DNA of 64,000 nt from Lepisosteus oculatus (GCF_040954835.1 NC_090704.1:39932979-39996978), one strand, 5' to 3'; numbered from the stretch's first letter, positions 1-13,585 are shown. The notes: generated by a model from the sequence alone, not told the origin. A program made the numbers and translations.

Positions 1-1597
1 GAAAATTAGGTAGAAATAACTTGTTACAGGAGAATGAGAATATCAATATGTCATTTTACAATTAAAATGTTGTACGCTGTGCTCTTGTGGTTTGCGACTG
101 GTGCCCAAACTTGGAAAATACGCTTCAGTGAACCGATGTGGTTTATACATCCTGGCTGAAAAAAACATCTGCACTACTGAAAGTAAGCTTCAGCTGAATC
201 TGGGTTTCAGAAATCTTTATTTTTCCATTGAAAGACAGTCTGGACTGATGCAAGGAAACCAGTTCTGCATATAAAATGTACTACAGTTTAGAAAAACAGA
301 CAAATAGCCAAACCAGCAGAAAGCAGAGGAAGTAAAAAAAAGCTAAAACTAAGAAAACTGCTGAATATACAATGTTGCCAAATACATACTTGTATCATGT
401 GATATTCACAATAACGTCACTGGGATCGGTGTATTTAAAAGTACCACTGGCTAACCGACAATGCCAACATCTGCAGTTAAAAACATTAACCCCTCAACTA
501 ATCAAACGCATACTGCAGGATGAATATTTTACAGGTACGATTTTGTGCTATTAAAAACTTACGTAATTTATGACTATTTCTTAAATTACATTTATCTATA
601 TGAGCCATACACTAAGAGAAAAATCTGTTGATTCAAAACCTCAGACTATTAGCAAAATTGAGTTGATACAAAGCCTGTTATACTTATAAAATGGACTATT
701 TCTAGTTTAAGAGAAAAATCAATTGACATTTTATAAAGGAGACAATGAAGCTAAAAATTACAGAGGATCCTGTGAATACAGCAGAAAACACAACATAAAA
801 GTACATTGTATTATATTGCTATAACAATAGAGTTAAATGCATGCACATGATGGGACATGATGGGATTACGAGTGGTTTTGTATACGTGTTAACATGCAAT
901 GTAATAAGATTTAGAAATGCTAAATTTAGTATAAAAAATATTTTGGACAATCTGGTGTGGACATTAGAGGGTCATGCTAAAAAAAATCATTACATTCCCC
1001 CTCAGCCCCACAGCTAAGAGTAAAGACTTGTGATTTGAGATATGCCTCACTGTGGATCACAGCACTATCCTGTTTAGGTATCTAGTAAACATGCCTCACA
1101 GCAGAGATGGATTAAGGTTAATGACAGCAATATGAGAGATCACCTAGGCGTAGAAGTGTTCCTCTCAGAACATCAGAATAATACCATTCTATTATTGCCA
1201 TTTTCCAGTCTAGTGTTGTTCAACACGGTTAGTATAGATTTGAAAAATTAAAAACTCATTGTCATTATTGCTGCCTAATTCCTAAGTATGCAGAGAGAAC
1301 AAGAGGCCAGACTTGGGGACACCCACAAAGACTTCTAAAGCCAATACGGGCAAACTGGGGCTAGGCATTATGTCTAAACAATAGATAATAATGCAACAGC
1401 AATTGAATTTAATCCTTTGGCCCACCCTTGCTATGTTTTACACAGTGCACGCAGACACCAGAGCTTGTAAAACTAAGCTTGAAGCAGGGACAGAGTTGCT
1501 AAGGGCTGAAAGACCTGCTGGCGTCACGCACGCAGCGTTGTTCCCGTGTTCTGATGAAAAGTTTCAAGAGTGGCAGTGCTCAGTGTAGTTCACTCAC
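1..1597 (-). other. GNA13: GNA13 intron 2 (partial)
   Basis: Non-coding, AT-rich sequence downstream of GNA13 exon 2. The third and later exons of GNA13, which encode the switch regions and C-terminus, are not found here and must lie beyond the left edge. No repeat or RNA gene was recognised. Confidence 0.8.
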
Positions 1598-1824
1598 CAG
1601 CTGGAACTCGCGCCGCCTGTCATAAGCATTCTGGATGCCACTGTCCGCCCACAGTGCCCGGATCGAAGGCATGAACTTGAGAAACACCTGGGTCTCTACC
1701 ATGCCCTGTGTAACCGTGGCTGATCTGGTGTCAAAGCTCATCACGCGGTCCCCGTGCTCATTGTTGGAGGGGTCACCCCAAGGGATGTGAAGCTTCTCTC
1801 TGGCATCTACCAATACTCGAACCC
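1598..1824 (-). CDS. GNA13: GNA13 coding exon 2
   Basis: Encodes the rest of codon 95 to residue 170, part of the alpha-helical domain. The acceptor is gaccag|GGGTTC and the donor CAGCTG|gtgagt; 227 nt plus the carried base make 76 codons, ending in phase 0. Confidence 0.96.
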
Positions 1825-4800
1825 CTGGTCAGAAACAAAGTTGAGGAAAGAGTTAGGATTGGTTGCATACCGTAACATCATTCATACACCACTTTCATGC
1901 CTACGGATGACCTCAACCACATTAGTTATGGGAAACATCAGGGTACTGAAACAATTTCTGAAATTCTGTACAATTTTAATTTACAAGCTACTTAAGATCC
2001 AGAGAAACCAGTGTGAAATGTGAAATTAGTCCAATTAAACAGTTCAATATTCAAACTGCACATAAAACCACTCAAACAGGATAAATAATCCAACATGTAG
2101 ACTCATCTTTACTTTGTATTGGAAGAAAAAATTCTAAGAATATACCAATATATAGATAATTCTCCTTTGCCTTTTCCCTTGCTAAAAGTCGAAGAGCTTC
2201 CTTTTGAGAATCAACGCTACACTCTCTCCAGTTATACCAACACATTTTTAAATCACTAAACGAAATAGTATCTTCTCACTTTGGGAGACGGCACGACAAT
2301 AATGTGGCCATTAAAAGAACACCCTAGCTACTGGCCCGATCGCTGTCCCCCAGCAGACAATTTCATCAATATACGTTTTTTTAATTAGGTCTAAAGCAGA
2401 AAAATATCCAGTTTGAAGTTAAATTAAAGTGGGTATAATTTAGTGTTAATACCTGAAGTTTATATTCTACTGTACCAGATAGCATACATTATCATGATTT
2501 TCATAAAGGATCAATGGTGGCCCAGCACTGGGCTGATTTAAGTTAAAGAATCTGCTGCCTTAACATAAATAAGTGTAACAGGTTCAAAGGCTGCATGAAG
2601 GCATAGTGACCTTGTGTTCTTGCACAGTGTGTATAGATAAAAAGATTTAAGGAGAGTTAAACGATTCTGTACAGCGGTGAAATAAGCTTAAAAATGGGCT
2701 CATTCATGAATCCTGAGTGACTACAACAAAGCTGCTCATCTTGAGCAGGCTGAACCCTGTTCTGTTTCGGGATACGTTAGCTTGGGCTTGGACATTACCA
2801 AATCAATCAAGCAAAAGTTCCCAATCTCCCTGTACTAGAATTAAGGACACAGCAATGCAAGTCAAAGCAACTGGCAATTACAAATGGGAGGATAAAAACA
2901 GTAAAACACATTTAAACACTATTAGGTGACTGTTTTAAGTAATGCCTTTTTGTATAGGCATAATCACTTGATGAAACAGATTGCTAAAACATAGCTGGAC
3001 TGGCTTGGATCTTTCAAACCCAACCTTGCTGCAGTGAAAGAACAGGAAAATGTCAAACTCACGTGGGCAGATTTGCTTGTTCTCATCATTAACATACATT
3101 CTTATGGCTATGAATAAGTAATCCTTTTATGGACAGAAGGTTGTACCATTGAAAGACATCCTAAAAAAGCAAAACCTCTAGTACAGGAAGAAAGAAAACT
3201 GCCCCTTTTAAGAAAACTTTTATTATCTGGTATGAAAACCAAACACAGCCACACAGAATATTAACAGCAACAACGTACCCTTTAAATCTCAAGGTTAATG
3301 CATTCAAATGTTTTCGTGTACCGTTAGAATACAGAAAAGTTATGCTGAATGCCTTCATAGGCTAGACCATCATCAATACATTTGTACCTAGTTTTAGCTA
3401 GAATTTCTACTGCTCCAATACACTTCCTTAACAAGGTACAGGATGTGTACCTTGGAATCATCAATTGTACATTAAGGTGGGTAGCTGCATCAGCATGCGT
3501 AGGCTGCAAAGGAACAAGTTATAGGTTTATGAAAAAAAGAAGAAAGAACAACGTTTCGGCCTTGGAGCCTTCTTCAGGTGACACGGTCGAAACGTTGCGT
3601 TTTATTTCTTCTTTTTTTCAGCATGGAATAAACCTATAAATTGTACATTAAGACTACTAATAACAATAATAAGTCCGTAACAAAGAGGGCTGTTGAAACA
3701 ATCTTGATCAGGAACTGCTAATTAAGAGAACATCAACCCAGCAAACACATCAGGACCATACTTGGCCCACACAAGTTTAAGGGAATCATTAATCTATATG
3801 GAGATAATTTCCTTTTTTTGGTCCTAGTTTGTGTGCTGGCCATGAAGTAGCCAACTGGTATGAGAAAGTGAAATGTAGGTTTTAGCATAAATGTACCTGA
3901 AACTCTTAACAGAAGTTAATGACATTATATGGCCAGATACAAGATCAACCTGATCTAGCTGATCGTCCTCTGATAATCAATTTCTGTAATGTTATAAACC
4001 AAACTGAGCAGTTAAAGCAGAGTCCATTGACTTTGAAATGACCACCCTAGGTTGGAACCCAAAAAGTACAGAAAAGATAGCTGGACTCTCTTCTTGGACA
4101 ACAAGGCTAGGCTCCAGTAAAACCAAATACTGCCAGAAGTGAAGGCAGTGAGCTGCTACTTGATCTAAATGTTTGAGAAGTGTCCGAGAAGAGGGAGACA
4201 AAATACGGAAGGTAAACAGTTACAGAATGGAGAGTCAGGAGGGTCTCATCTTGTTAAAGTAACAAAAAAAATGTTTGCACAGCAATCAAAACTCATCTTG
4301 AGAGCCAGATGGCTACAACCAATGTAAAAAGCAATGATGAGAAGTCGGTGTTCAAGTCACTTAAGTCATTACATCAAATAAAAATTAAACTTAAGATATA
4401 TATATATATGGTATGATCAGAAAAATATTCAGTGAATTATATAGACTAGTAGCTATGTTTCAGTAACCCAGATGCCTCACAATTGTCAGGCCACACAAAA
4501 GGATGAATGATGTATATCTAACCTGTTTAACTTACTGGAAAATGATTCAATAAGAATAGCAACACCTCTTCATTTCGGCAAGGAAATGACTCGAAAGTTG
4601 TAAAAATTAAAGAGCCAGGCCTCCACAGACCAACCGCGCAATGAATACAGTTTCTACTACTGTCAAAGGTGACTGTCAAGGAAGAAAGAGAATGGAAAAC
4701 CTGACATGCTGCTCTTGATGCTCAGCCCACCCGTTCTGTGATTCAGGGCCCAGCCAGCCAGCCATGCTCTGGGCAATATGGAAAGTATACATCTCTGCTT

Positions 4801-7800
4801 TCAACCCGTCAGTGAGAGGATGCAGAAGTCTATTTTGTAGATTCTCTCGTTGCTATTGTTTGTCCTGATAAAATAATTAACTTGGACAGATCCCACGCCT
4901 GTAGTTCTTAAATCAAACTTTTTTAAATTTGGTAAGATTTATACATGGAGAACAAACGTTTTCCTTATTTAACACGTGCTGTGTCTACAGCACTTTCAAT
5001 CCAGTTCTTTTCCAGGCTCAGGGCACCTCTGATGATTTTGTTAGTAGTTCTTAGGTTTTTATTGTGGGTCAATAATTCAAGCTCATACTGACAGGAAACC
5101 TCTGAATTCTGCTGCACACTCCATATGCATCAGGCCAGCTGGAGGGTTATATGTAATTGATTACAGACACAATCACTTAATGAGCAGATGAATAAATCAT
5201 TCACACAAGGAAGAGGTATTCTCCAGGAGATAGCAACAAAGAGTGCAACACAAAAAAATTAAAACCAGGTTTAAAATGAATCATACTTTACCCCAAGAGA
5301 TGCTAAGACCAGTGATGAACAAGCTGCAACATGATCAATAATGGCCTTCCCTCAACACTCATTAACCAAAGCAAACGATTACTTCCCATAAAATATTCAT
5401 ACATTAAATACAGAGAGAGTCCACTGGTTTCAGTGGACAAACACTGGTTTCACTCCAACTTTTCAATTTAATTACCTCAGACTTTAACAGACGTAGCTTA
5501 GTGGCTCTGTAATATGATCTATAAGCAGCACATAAAATAAGACACAAAAGATTAATTATCTAGGAGACTAAATTAGAAAAAAATTCGGCTGAGAATGCTA
5601 GGAATAAAAATATAAAATGCAAGTAGAAAAGGTTAAAAGGATACTCCCATTTAGCATGAATACAAATTTCACAATAAAATGTGAAATCTTTAAAAGGGGA
5701 AAATCGGCATACATTTGATCAGACTGTGATGTTCAACTTGTTAAGACCCCAAGTGTACATTTTTCACCCAGAAATGAATATTCTGATGGCAGAAAACCTG
5801 AAACATGACTGACCATGATGCCTTCACCTTGAGAGAAAATGCACAATGTTGTGATTCCTGTACCAGTGACTCTGCAATGTACTGACCATCTATGAAAATG
5901 AGGAGAAACTCTCAGGCATGTTCTGCAGGTTTTACTGGCTGGTTTTAATTACCACCTCATGGAAAGAAAATCTAAAAACAGGTGTTTTGATTAATTCAAT
6001 TAAGTAATTAAGACCCAAGGCTGAATGGAATCCAGAGACTAGAGCATGTGGACTGGAGCTTTCTATCCTTAACACTACCACAAAAGGCTTCAAGGAAGAT
6101 TTCTTTCTCAGAGCTCCAATTAAAAACAAACCGGAAAAAACTTCTGAATACAGTGGACATTTGAAAAGCATCCTTGTCGCCATTCAAAATTCTGAATGCA
6201 TACGACCAGTCTGAGATCATTAAACATATAAACAATCACAGGATGTAAATGTATGCCATGCCTGTAAAGTCCAATTTTTTAAATTATAAACAGGATTAGT
6301 CTGAGCTGAAAAAAGTAAACAAGTTACAGTAAGACAGTAGGACTCTCGTCCCCCAGAGACTGGCTGCTGGAAAAGAGACGCAAATCTAAGAATATTAATC
6401 TAATCAGCCGACTGGAGAAGTCTTTCAATTTGGTTTTCTAATGATTTTGCAACTACCTTGAGCAATCCAAAAGGAATCAAAATCGGTGATACCCATGTGC
6501 ACTAAGGAGTCAATGTCAAAAAGGAACATAGAAAAGGTTTCTTCCTCTGACAAATTTTGAGTTCCATCACAAAATGACAGAAGTAATTAAAGAAAATCAA
6601 GTATACAAAGAGCTCATGAAACCTGCTACTCTATTACTTCGAAATAATATAAGTCTTCTCAGGTACTGGTAGTGAATCAAAGTGGTGAATTGGGTAATTC
6701 TAATACAAGAGATCTGATCTTCAAATAAAAGGAAAGGAGGAACTAAAATGATTATCAATTCAGTAGCCGATGTGCCCTGCTGGCACAATTCAAATCCTGA
6801 TTGCCATCATATAGGGAGGATTCTGAGAGTTGTTTCCTCACAATACTTTGCACCTATAAAAAAAAAAACTCTGGTAACCTTACTTGTTAAAGGTTAAACA
6901 ACGCATGTAGAATGCTAAATCAATATATGTAATGGAACATTTTGTACTTAAAGCCATGCTTGTTATACATGAGCATTTAAGAGAATCTATGCAACACTCT
7001 AATGACAGCGTTTCCATTATGATCTGTAAATAGCTTATCTGACCATAGGCTATGATTAATCATCAGCTACTAATCTATGAAGTCCAAACACTCATTTTAT
7101 CAACTTTGTACACTGAACGCACAACCATAGAAACGCTCTATAAAACTAAAAGCACTTCAGATCTACACAAATTAAGATTTGTGCAAGAACAGATTCAGGA
7201 ATTGTCCATAATCCAGTGAGTGTCAAAGCCTCTAATTCACTGCACTCATATCTGACCCATCCCTGTCAGATAGATGAACATTATACATCTTATCACTGTT
7301 TTTTTCATCTCAAATGACAGCCTAGTCTGCAGTTAAAAATTGGACCACTCTGCACTTAACAGCTCTTGTAACTTACACATCACATTTGAAAAAGACATTT
7401 TAATGTGATAGTCATCTATGATCCTACTACTACTTAACAAAATGCTTAAAATAATGTATGACAGTTAATGAGGTTAAGTGTTTACCACCCTATAAACCAG
7501 CATGGTACTTGACTTTTTCCCAAAATTAAATGAATTGTAATTAACCAATGTCAAAAGCCTTCAGAATAATGAAGAGACAGAAGTCAAACTGCCTGTGCAC
7601 ATACTGGTTGACCCTATTACAGTCTATATAAGATGTTCATGACTTAAGAGTTACAGCTGGCTGTAACTGTTTTTCATACTGATCTGTTCTCATCTTGTCT
7701 CTCTAAAAGAATCTGATGAAGCATATCTTGTCTAATATTTAAGGTACCCCCTAAAAAGAAATCTGGATTAGAAATACCCTAGCTGTATATTATGACTAAA

Positions 7801-10800
7801 AAGAACATCTCAAAAGTTGACAAACAAGACAGAAGACCATCTATTCCAAAAACAACTAGTTTCACCTCATGATCAGCAGATAATGAAGTGTACAGGCACA
7901 GCAGCCTTTATAAGAGGCTATATCAGCAAAAGGCACAAAAAGCAGGAAACTCCCTTTACGAATTTCTGCTGGGAATTACAGTTCATACCAAGAACTTTCA
8001 GAAAGGTCACATTAAGTTTACATATTCTACAGAAATAAAGAATAACTAATTTGTTTATAATTTAAATTTCCTAGGTTTTATAGTTGAGTAGTCCTTTTCT
8101 GAAGAAGTGCAAGTAGGTAGCTGCATCAGCATTATGTAGGCTGCAAAGGAACAGAGAAGGGTTTATTCCATTCTGAAAAGAAAAACATGGAATAAACCTT
8201 TACCTGTTTCTTAGTCCTTTTTGTATGCACTGTATATTACAAAAAAGCACCATTTTAAGGTACACAAGGAAACCAACCTGTGTATTTAAATTGGATTTAG
8301 CATAACTTATTCACCTTTGCATTATGCCAAATCAATATTTTCAAAGCAAACAAATTTTCCAAAACCAGCAGCAGTAAATTTGAATTTAATAACCAAACGG
8401 AAAACTTAACTATACAGAAACCTCCTCTCTGGAGTAGACTGCCCTTACTGATCTTCTACATCCAATGAAACCAAAAGCACCTCAGAAAATGTGTCAACAG
8501 CAGAATGAACAGCTTTACTTGAAACCTGATCTGTAGCACATCCAATAAACACTTTTTCCATCACCCATGAATGCAGGCGAAGGCTGATCAAATTTACCTT
8601 CGAGTTAAAGTGAGGTGCAAACAGCCATTTTACAAGATACCATATTTCCTGTTTCACTTCAAGTTTAGCAAAAAAAAAAAATCACATCGGGACGAGATGA
8701 ACTGCAGTTTAAAAACAGAATCGCAGCGCATCAAACGCGTCACCAGGGTTCCCGTTTCAAACACATGACTGACCCAGAACCCAATCTCCTTCGCTCTTGC
8801 CATCACAGGATGACAATACAAGCATTTCAGCTCGTCTGGAAATCCCCCCCATCAAAGCTGTAGCTGAGGGGGTGTGGGGCCACCCCCAGCTGCAGGATCT
8901 CGTGCGCCGCTCACACACGCAACCACCTTCTAGCCATCCCAGCCACTGAGGAAGACCAAGCAAATAACTACTGTTCACTCTTTTATTCCTGGGAACGAGG
9001 AAAGGGTTTATTCCCTGCTAAAAGAAGAAGAAAGCAAAACAACGTTTTGGCTGTCGAGCCTTCTTCGGGTGTGATCCTATCAGAGAGGTCAAAGACTCAT
9101 CAATAATACTCCGTATTTAAAGAAGTAGGGATAAATTCCAAAGCAACATCTTGCATTACTTATCCCTCCATCCATCTTCTAGCCACTTCATCTAATGAGT
9201 TCCAGTGGAACCAGACCCTATCCCAGCGAGCAATGGGCTCAAGGCAGGGTACACTCTGGATGGGACGCCAGGTCATCGCAGGCCACACACACTCACACCA
9301 GTGCCAATGTGCCCCAGAAGCCAAATAACCTACCAAGGTGTCTTTGGACTGCGAGAGCAACTCACGCAAACACAGGAAGAACATACGAACCCCAGGCAGA
9401 TAACACCCCGGGTCAGGAACTGATCCCAGAGCTCTAGCGCCGAGAGGTAGCACAACACCACTGTGCTGCTTTTGCAAGGCTTGTACCATTCAAAATTAAT
9501 TATACACAGTTACATGAGTCATAACACATGATCTCGTCATTCAAGGGCTATGAATTACTTTACACTTTCACACGCCGATTTATTGTGCTAGGGGAAAAAA
9601 AAACTCTGCTCTGCTCCAAAATTAATAAGAAAAGAGTATCAAAAGAAGCACGCAGCAAAGCTATAGCCTGACCTATCCAATAATGCAATGTGTGACACAT
9701 GGAAAGGTCATGCAGCATGCTGCACAAAGAGGGGGGAAGGATCTTAGCAAAGTCAGAGCTCTAACAGGGAAAACTCCACCTCCAATACGAAAAATACACC
9801 TAGATATTCACCTTCCCTTTGCGGTCTTGTGACCACAAAAGCTCTAAAGATAGAAGAGCTTGGAAAACCTTGCCCATCGCTAAATGTAGCAGTAAAGGGA
9901 AAACAAAATCATTCAAACAGACGGTCTGAACGGATGCTGTAGGTTGTCTATTTGAACAAAGCCAAGCCAGTCCCTTTAGAATTCTTACTGCCCAACAAAG
10001 CCTTTTAAACCAGTACTTCATGCACGGCTGCTTCTTATTTCCCCCTAAACCACTCATTTTTACTGCACCCTCACTGAAGCACAACTCTCTTTGAATTCAC
10101 GTTAAAGAGTTTCTGGTTCCGTCACAACGACACTGTTTCCCCCCAAGTATACAGTACAATCATTATCTGTAAAACAGGTCTCTCCCTGACAGAAATGTTG
10201 CTTATAAACATCGGAACAAGCGACTCACTTGATGTCACTGAGGAAAAAAGACTCATCTGTGCGTCTGGACTGGCCTCGGCCTTCTCCCCCCACACCGGAT
10301 ATGGCCACTTGCTTCCCTTCAGAAATGTGTTTCTATTTCTTTAACACTGCTCATGCGACCTCTGAAACCGGGACAACACCCTACAGCTATCACCTTAAAT
10401 CAAACAGAAGAGTCTGTAGATGCGAATCGCCCCGCCGCCGTCTAGTTACACATCCAGTAATTATTAACGTTCGCTGCAGACAAAACCTGTTTGAACACCA
10501 GTAAAGGAAAAATTCAAGGCAACTGAGAAGACGAGATAACCCCGGGAACGGGCCGGACGACAGGAGAAAACTCCTGAATTCCGTCTCAAATACTTCTACA
10601 ACAAACAAAAAAAAAAAAAGAAGGGGCAACCCGCTTTTTTAACCTTCCCTTGGCAGGACATTTTTTTTCTTTCCAAGTAAAACACTCAAATCACTCGTCA
10701 GAAAACTTAAAACGGCACCGCCAAGCCCAGGTTTCACCAGGGGGAAAAAAAAAGACTCTCGGCTTCACTGCAAACAACTGAAACCGTGCCCTCGCTTCTC

Positions 10801-11635
10801 ACAAAAAAAAAATGAGCCAACGAAACATAGTAACTGTTTTCAAAGAGTCATCCCCAACTTGGGCGTTTCACCTCTACCCAGATTGCGTTACATCGCGGTG
10901 TGAAATGCAGATATCTGGCTTTTCTTCGCTGCAACGCGTGGATACCGTGCAGAGCTTTTCTGATTGTGCACCGTTTACAATAGCCAGGCTTCTCCGGCAA
11001 CTTTTGAGTGGCTAACCTCCCCAAAAAAAGTACCCACCAAGGGGGAAAAAAACAACAACTCCTCGTGCCAGATTTCTTGAAGGGGGGAAAAGAAAGAGAA
11101 GCGTGATTACACACGAAAGACGAAAACGTGAATTAGCGCCCGATTAACCCCCCTTCCTTGTCTAATACAACCAAATAACATGGGCGTTTCTTCTCTCTAC
11201 GGTCGAGGGGATGTCTCCCTAAGAACACAACTTTACTTCTGACCCGCTCCTCAAGTGCGCAACTCGGCCGTTTAAGAAACGTTCCCTCCCCCCTCCGAAA
11301 ACCCCGAAAACGAACCCCAGTCGGGCCGGACGACTTTCTTTTCCGAACTTACCTTTAATTACATTGCTGTAGATCGTAGCCCGGAACTCTTCCTTGGCCC
11401 TCTGATCGAAGTCCTGGCCGTGGATGATACGCATTTGCTTGAGGAAAGTGGACTTGCCGCTCTCTCCTGCTCCGAGCAGCAGGATCTTCACCAGCCGCTT
11501 CACGTACGTTTTATCCCGGGAAATACATTTGTCGATCTCCTTGGAAATTCTCAGCTGCTCTGCCTCGCTGCTGTTAAGAAGGCAGTTAGGAAAACAAACT
11601 GATAAAACGGACCGAGACGGCAGGAAATCCGCCAT
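1598..11635 (-). CDS. GNA13: GNA13, G protein subunit alpha-13 (5' part, two exons)
   Basis: Alpha subunit of the heterotrimeric G13 protein, a plasma-membrane GTPase that activates RhoGEFs and so RhoA. Two coding exons are present on the minus strand, join(11353-11635, 1598-1824), giving residues 1-170; the rest lies off the left edge. Seen directly: Cys14 and Cys18 near the N-terminus (the palmitoylation sites of this family), the P-loop GAGESGKST at residues 55-63, a hinge ending TIYSNVIKG, and a helical domain containing [15 protein letters not shown] and [20 protein letters not shown]. The start ATG has a good Kozak context (A at -3, G at +4) and the protein begins [16 protein letters not shown], as in vertebrate G-alpha-13. 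G-alpha-12 is the closest alternative, but the N-terminus is clearly alpha-13. It is divergent from RGS9 about 3.5 kb away. Confidence 0.97.
3478..3638. repeat. Hairpin-forming interspersed repeat, copy 1
   Basis: Begins with a GTAGCTGCATCAGC end followed by GGCTGCAAAGGAACAAG, runs through a purine-rich AAGAAGAAAG tract, then CGTTTCGGCC and CCTTCTTCAGG (3552-3578). It then turns back through CGAAACGTTGC and TTCTTCTTT to GCATGGAATAAACCTATA. The two halves are inverted copies, the right one shortened. The family is shared with 27997-28236. The origin may be a Penelope-like element or a MITE; unproven. Confidence 0.7.
8113..8207. repeat. Hairpin-forming interspersed repeat, copy 2 (core lost)
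   Basis: Same outer end as copy 1 (GTAGCTGCATCAGC, then GGCTGCAAAGGAACA), with GGTTTATTCCAT facing ATGGAATAAACC across a short loop. The central GGCC and GAAACG motif is deleted. Confidence 0.65.
8998..9072 (-). repeat. Hairpin-repeat family, single arm, copy 3
   Basis: One arm only: GGGTTTATTCC, an AAGAAGAAGAAAG tract, then AACGTTTTGGCTGTCGAGCC and TTCTTCGGGTG. Read on the minus strand this is the CCCGAAGAAGGCTCG-type core. It lies about 90 bases before an L2-like tail. Confidence 0.6.
9166..9469 (+). repeat. L2-like LINE tail or derived SINE, copy 1
   Basis: Matches the familiar fish repeat that runs CCATCCATCTTCT, CCTATCCCAGCGAGCAATGG, GGCAGGGTACACTCTGGATG, GGACGCCAG, TGTCTTTGGACTG, GATAACACCCCGGGTCAGG and ends near CTGTGCTGC. 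Near full length. Family naming is from memory of its typical wording. Confidence 0.7.
11353..11635 (-). CDS. GNA13: GNA13 coding exon 1
   Basis: Encodes residues 1-94 plus the first base of codon 95. It holds the palmitoylated N-terminus and the P-loop. The donor is AAAG|gtaagt on the minus strand, phase 1. Confidence 0.97.
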
Positions 11636-11780
11636 CTTTGAAGCAACTTCATCGATACAGCAGGGAGGGAAAGGGCGCGCCCCCGAGAGTCTCAGCTCCG
11701 AGGCGGGCGGGGCGCAGTCGCATTGTAAGGGCGCGCACGAATGCGCGGCGTAACTTCTACTGTGGTTTTAATAGGGGGTG
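11636..11780 (-). promoter_or_regulatory. GNA13: GNA13 5' UTR and CpG-rich promoter
   Basis: GC- and CpG-rich, with GGGCGCGCCCC near 11673 and a strong Sp1-type GC box at 11700-11714 (GAGGCGGGCGGGGCG). No TATA box was seen, consistent with a CpG-island promoter. The transcription start cannot be fixed by eye. Confidence 0.55.
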
Positions 11781-12434
11781 GGGTTTGGAAAGAGACGTAG
11801 AAGCGTGGCCTTTACTTGGTTGGATGTGGAAATCCGTCATTAAGGGCTCATTTTTGATAAAAATAAAATCAGATTGAAACTCGTTGCTGTTGCAGATGCG
11901 ACTCCTTGTAGACTATTACATCCAGACGCGCAGGTCGACAGAGCTTCTATAAAGCGTTGGTCTTAACGGGCTACTGCTGCACCAGGGTCTTTCTTTTGTT
12001 TTGGGGATCCCCTGCCTGAGGAAAGAGAAGACCCCCGCTGGGAATTGTCGGGATCCTCCGCCCCTGATTGAAACCGAAAACCTCAGTGTCCCAAATTAAA
12101 CATTATTTAATAGTTTTAGAAAATGTCACTTGCATTTAAACCCACAGTTAAGCAAGGACAGCTCAGCTCTTTTGTAGGTGTTTATCCTGCGAAATTCTAG
12201 TCGCGTAATTACTCATTTCCATTTTCATCAGGGACAACGATAATCCTTTGTTTATTGTTTCAATAAGCGTTTGTTTCTACAATATGAATTGTTCAAAGTC
12301 AAACACTACAGTTCAGTTAAGATCAGTCTCGGACTTAATAGTATGCAAAATAATCAGAAACAGAAATTGTTGTTTGTTAGATTGATGTATATAATAATAT
12401 ATGTATTATTAATAGGTAAAGTTTTGTTTTCTCA

Positions 12435-12761
12435 CATTCATTCATTAGCTGCTTCATCCAATTCTGGCTTGCGGGGGAACTTATCAGAGCAAGCAATGGA
12501 CGCAAGGCAAGGTGCACCCTGGACAGGGCTCCACCCCATCGCAGGCCAGCACACGCATACACTCACACCAAAGACACTTTTCCCAGAAGCCAGCCTGCCA
12601 GCACATCTTCGATCTGTGGGAGGAAACCCGAGCACCGGGAGGAAATCCACATGAACATGGGGAGAACGTACAGACTCCACCCAGATAGCACTGTAGGGCT
12701 GGAATTGTACCCAGGGCCCCAGCACTAGAAGGCAGCAATGCGGATCACTGCACTACTGTGC
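12435..12761 (+). repeat. L2-like LINE tail or derived SINE, copy 2
   Basis: Same family as 9166-9469. It carries GGGGGAACTTATCAGAGCAAG, CAAGGTGCACCCTGGACAGG, GTGGGAGGAAACCCGAGCACC, GGGGAGAACGTACAGACTCC and ACCCAGGGCCCCAGC. Confidence 0.75.
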
Positions 12762-13369
12762 ACTGTGTCAATTCTGTTTTCTCCTGTCCCATATTTCCAA
12801 GGTACAAGCCTTACCCAAAGGAGGGTTCAAGGATGGCATAACCCAGGGTGGTGTCCTCATATCTGAGAAAGTTGGTGGGGATCTCCGTTGTGGAGCACAC
12901 ACGGATGGAGAAAAACACAGGCGCACAAGGAACAGCCTTTGTTGTTTGACTGCACAACAGAGGAGCAGTCAGCGAAAGATAATATCCACCACTTTGCTAT
13001 GATCAAGAAAGATCATTGTACGTGGGTGAGCCTCCTAGGCATATTTATGAAATGTAATAAAATTATCACTTCAATCAATTTATGAGTGAAACCGTTACAG
13101 CTATGAACAAGTCAAGTGCTGTACAAGAGCAGTCAGAAATGCACAGTTGTCTGTGTGAGGATATTATGCATTAATTCTCTGTTAAAAGCTGAAAAGAGAC
13201 TGAAGATCTCAGTTTGAGACTGAACGTTTTCGGAGAGAACCAGGGGGACCCGATACAAATATTCAAGATCCACAAAGAAAGTAAACCCAGCAGAACTCTT
13301 TAGAATTAACTGTGAATCACAGACCAGTGGGCATTGGCAGAAACTGGGGAATTCATGCCTAATGCCTAA

Positions 13370-13585
13370 TTAGGAAGAGAAAACAGGAGATACTTCTTTA
13401 CAAAAAGGGTTGAAAGAGTACGGAACAAGCTACAGAACCATATTTTTGAAGTCGGCACCCTGTTTTCTTTTGAGGAATGGCTGAATCTGATTGTTGGATT
13501 AATTGGACTAATTGAATGAATTGCCAACCTGCCTAGAAGGGCCCAATGGTCTCTTCTCCATCGCAGCAATGCTTATGTTCTAATT
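13370..13585 (+). mobile_element. LINE ORF2 C-terminal fragment with 3' tail
   Basis: Translating from about 13382 gives YFFTKRVERVRNKL, then VGTLFSFEEWLNLI. This is the motif seen at the end of the reverse transcriptase ORF of fish CR1/L2-type LINEs (FFTQRVVxVWNxLP). It ends near GCTTATGTTCTAATT, resembling the usual LINE 3' end. Old and broken. Confidence 0.65.

Larger units (their letters stand above)
1825..11352 (-). other. GNA13: GNA13 intron 1
   Basis: About 9.5 kb of non-coding sequence. The distal part (1825 to about 10100) is AT-rich and carries the hairpin repeats at 3478, 8113 and 8998 and the L2-like tail at 9166. From about 10200 towards exon 1 it becomes richer in G, C and CpG, as is usual for first-intron sequence next to a CpG-island promoter. 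No second gene was recognised. Confidence 0.85.

Noticed and set aside
1..1597. GNA13 exon 3
   Set aside because: No minus-strand frame gives the switch II sequence or other alpha-13 residues, so the exon is beyond the window.
7716..7725. CTGATGAAGC as another hammerhead-like core
   Set aside because: No GAAAC partner and no repeat-family flanks; a chance match.
9160..9489. Open frames on both strands at an L2-like tail
   Set aside because: Repeat sequence, not a gene; similar chance frames appear at the other copies of the family.
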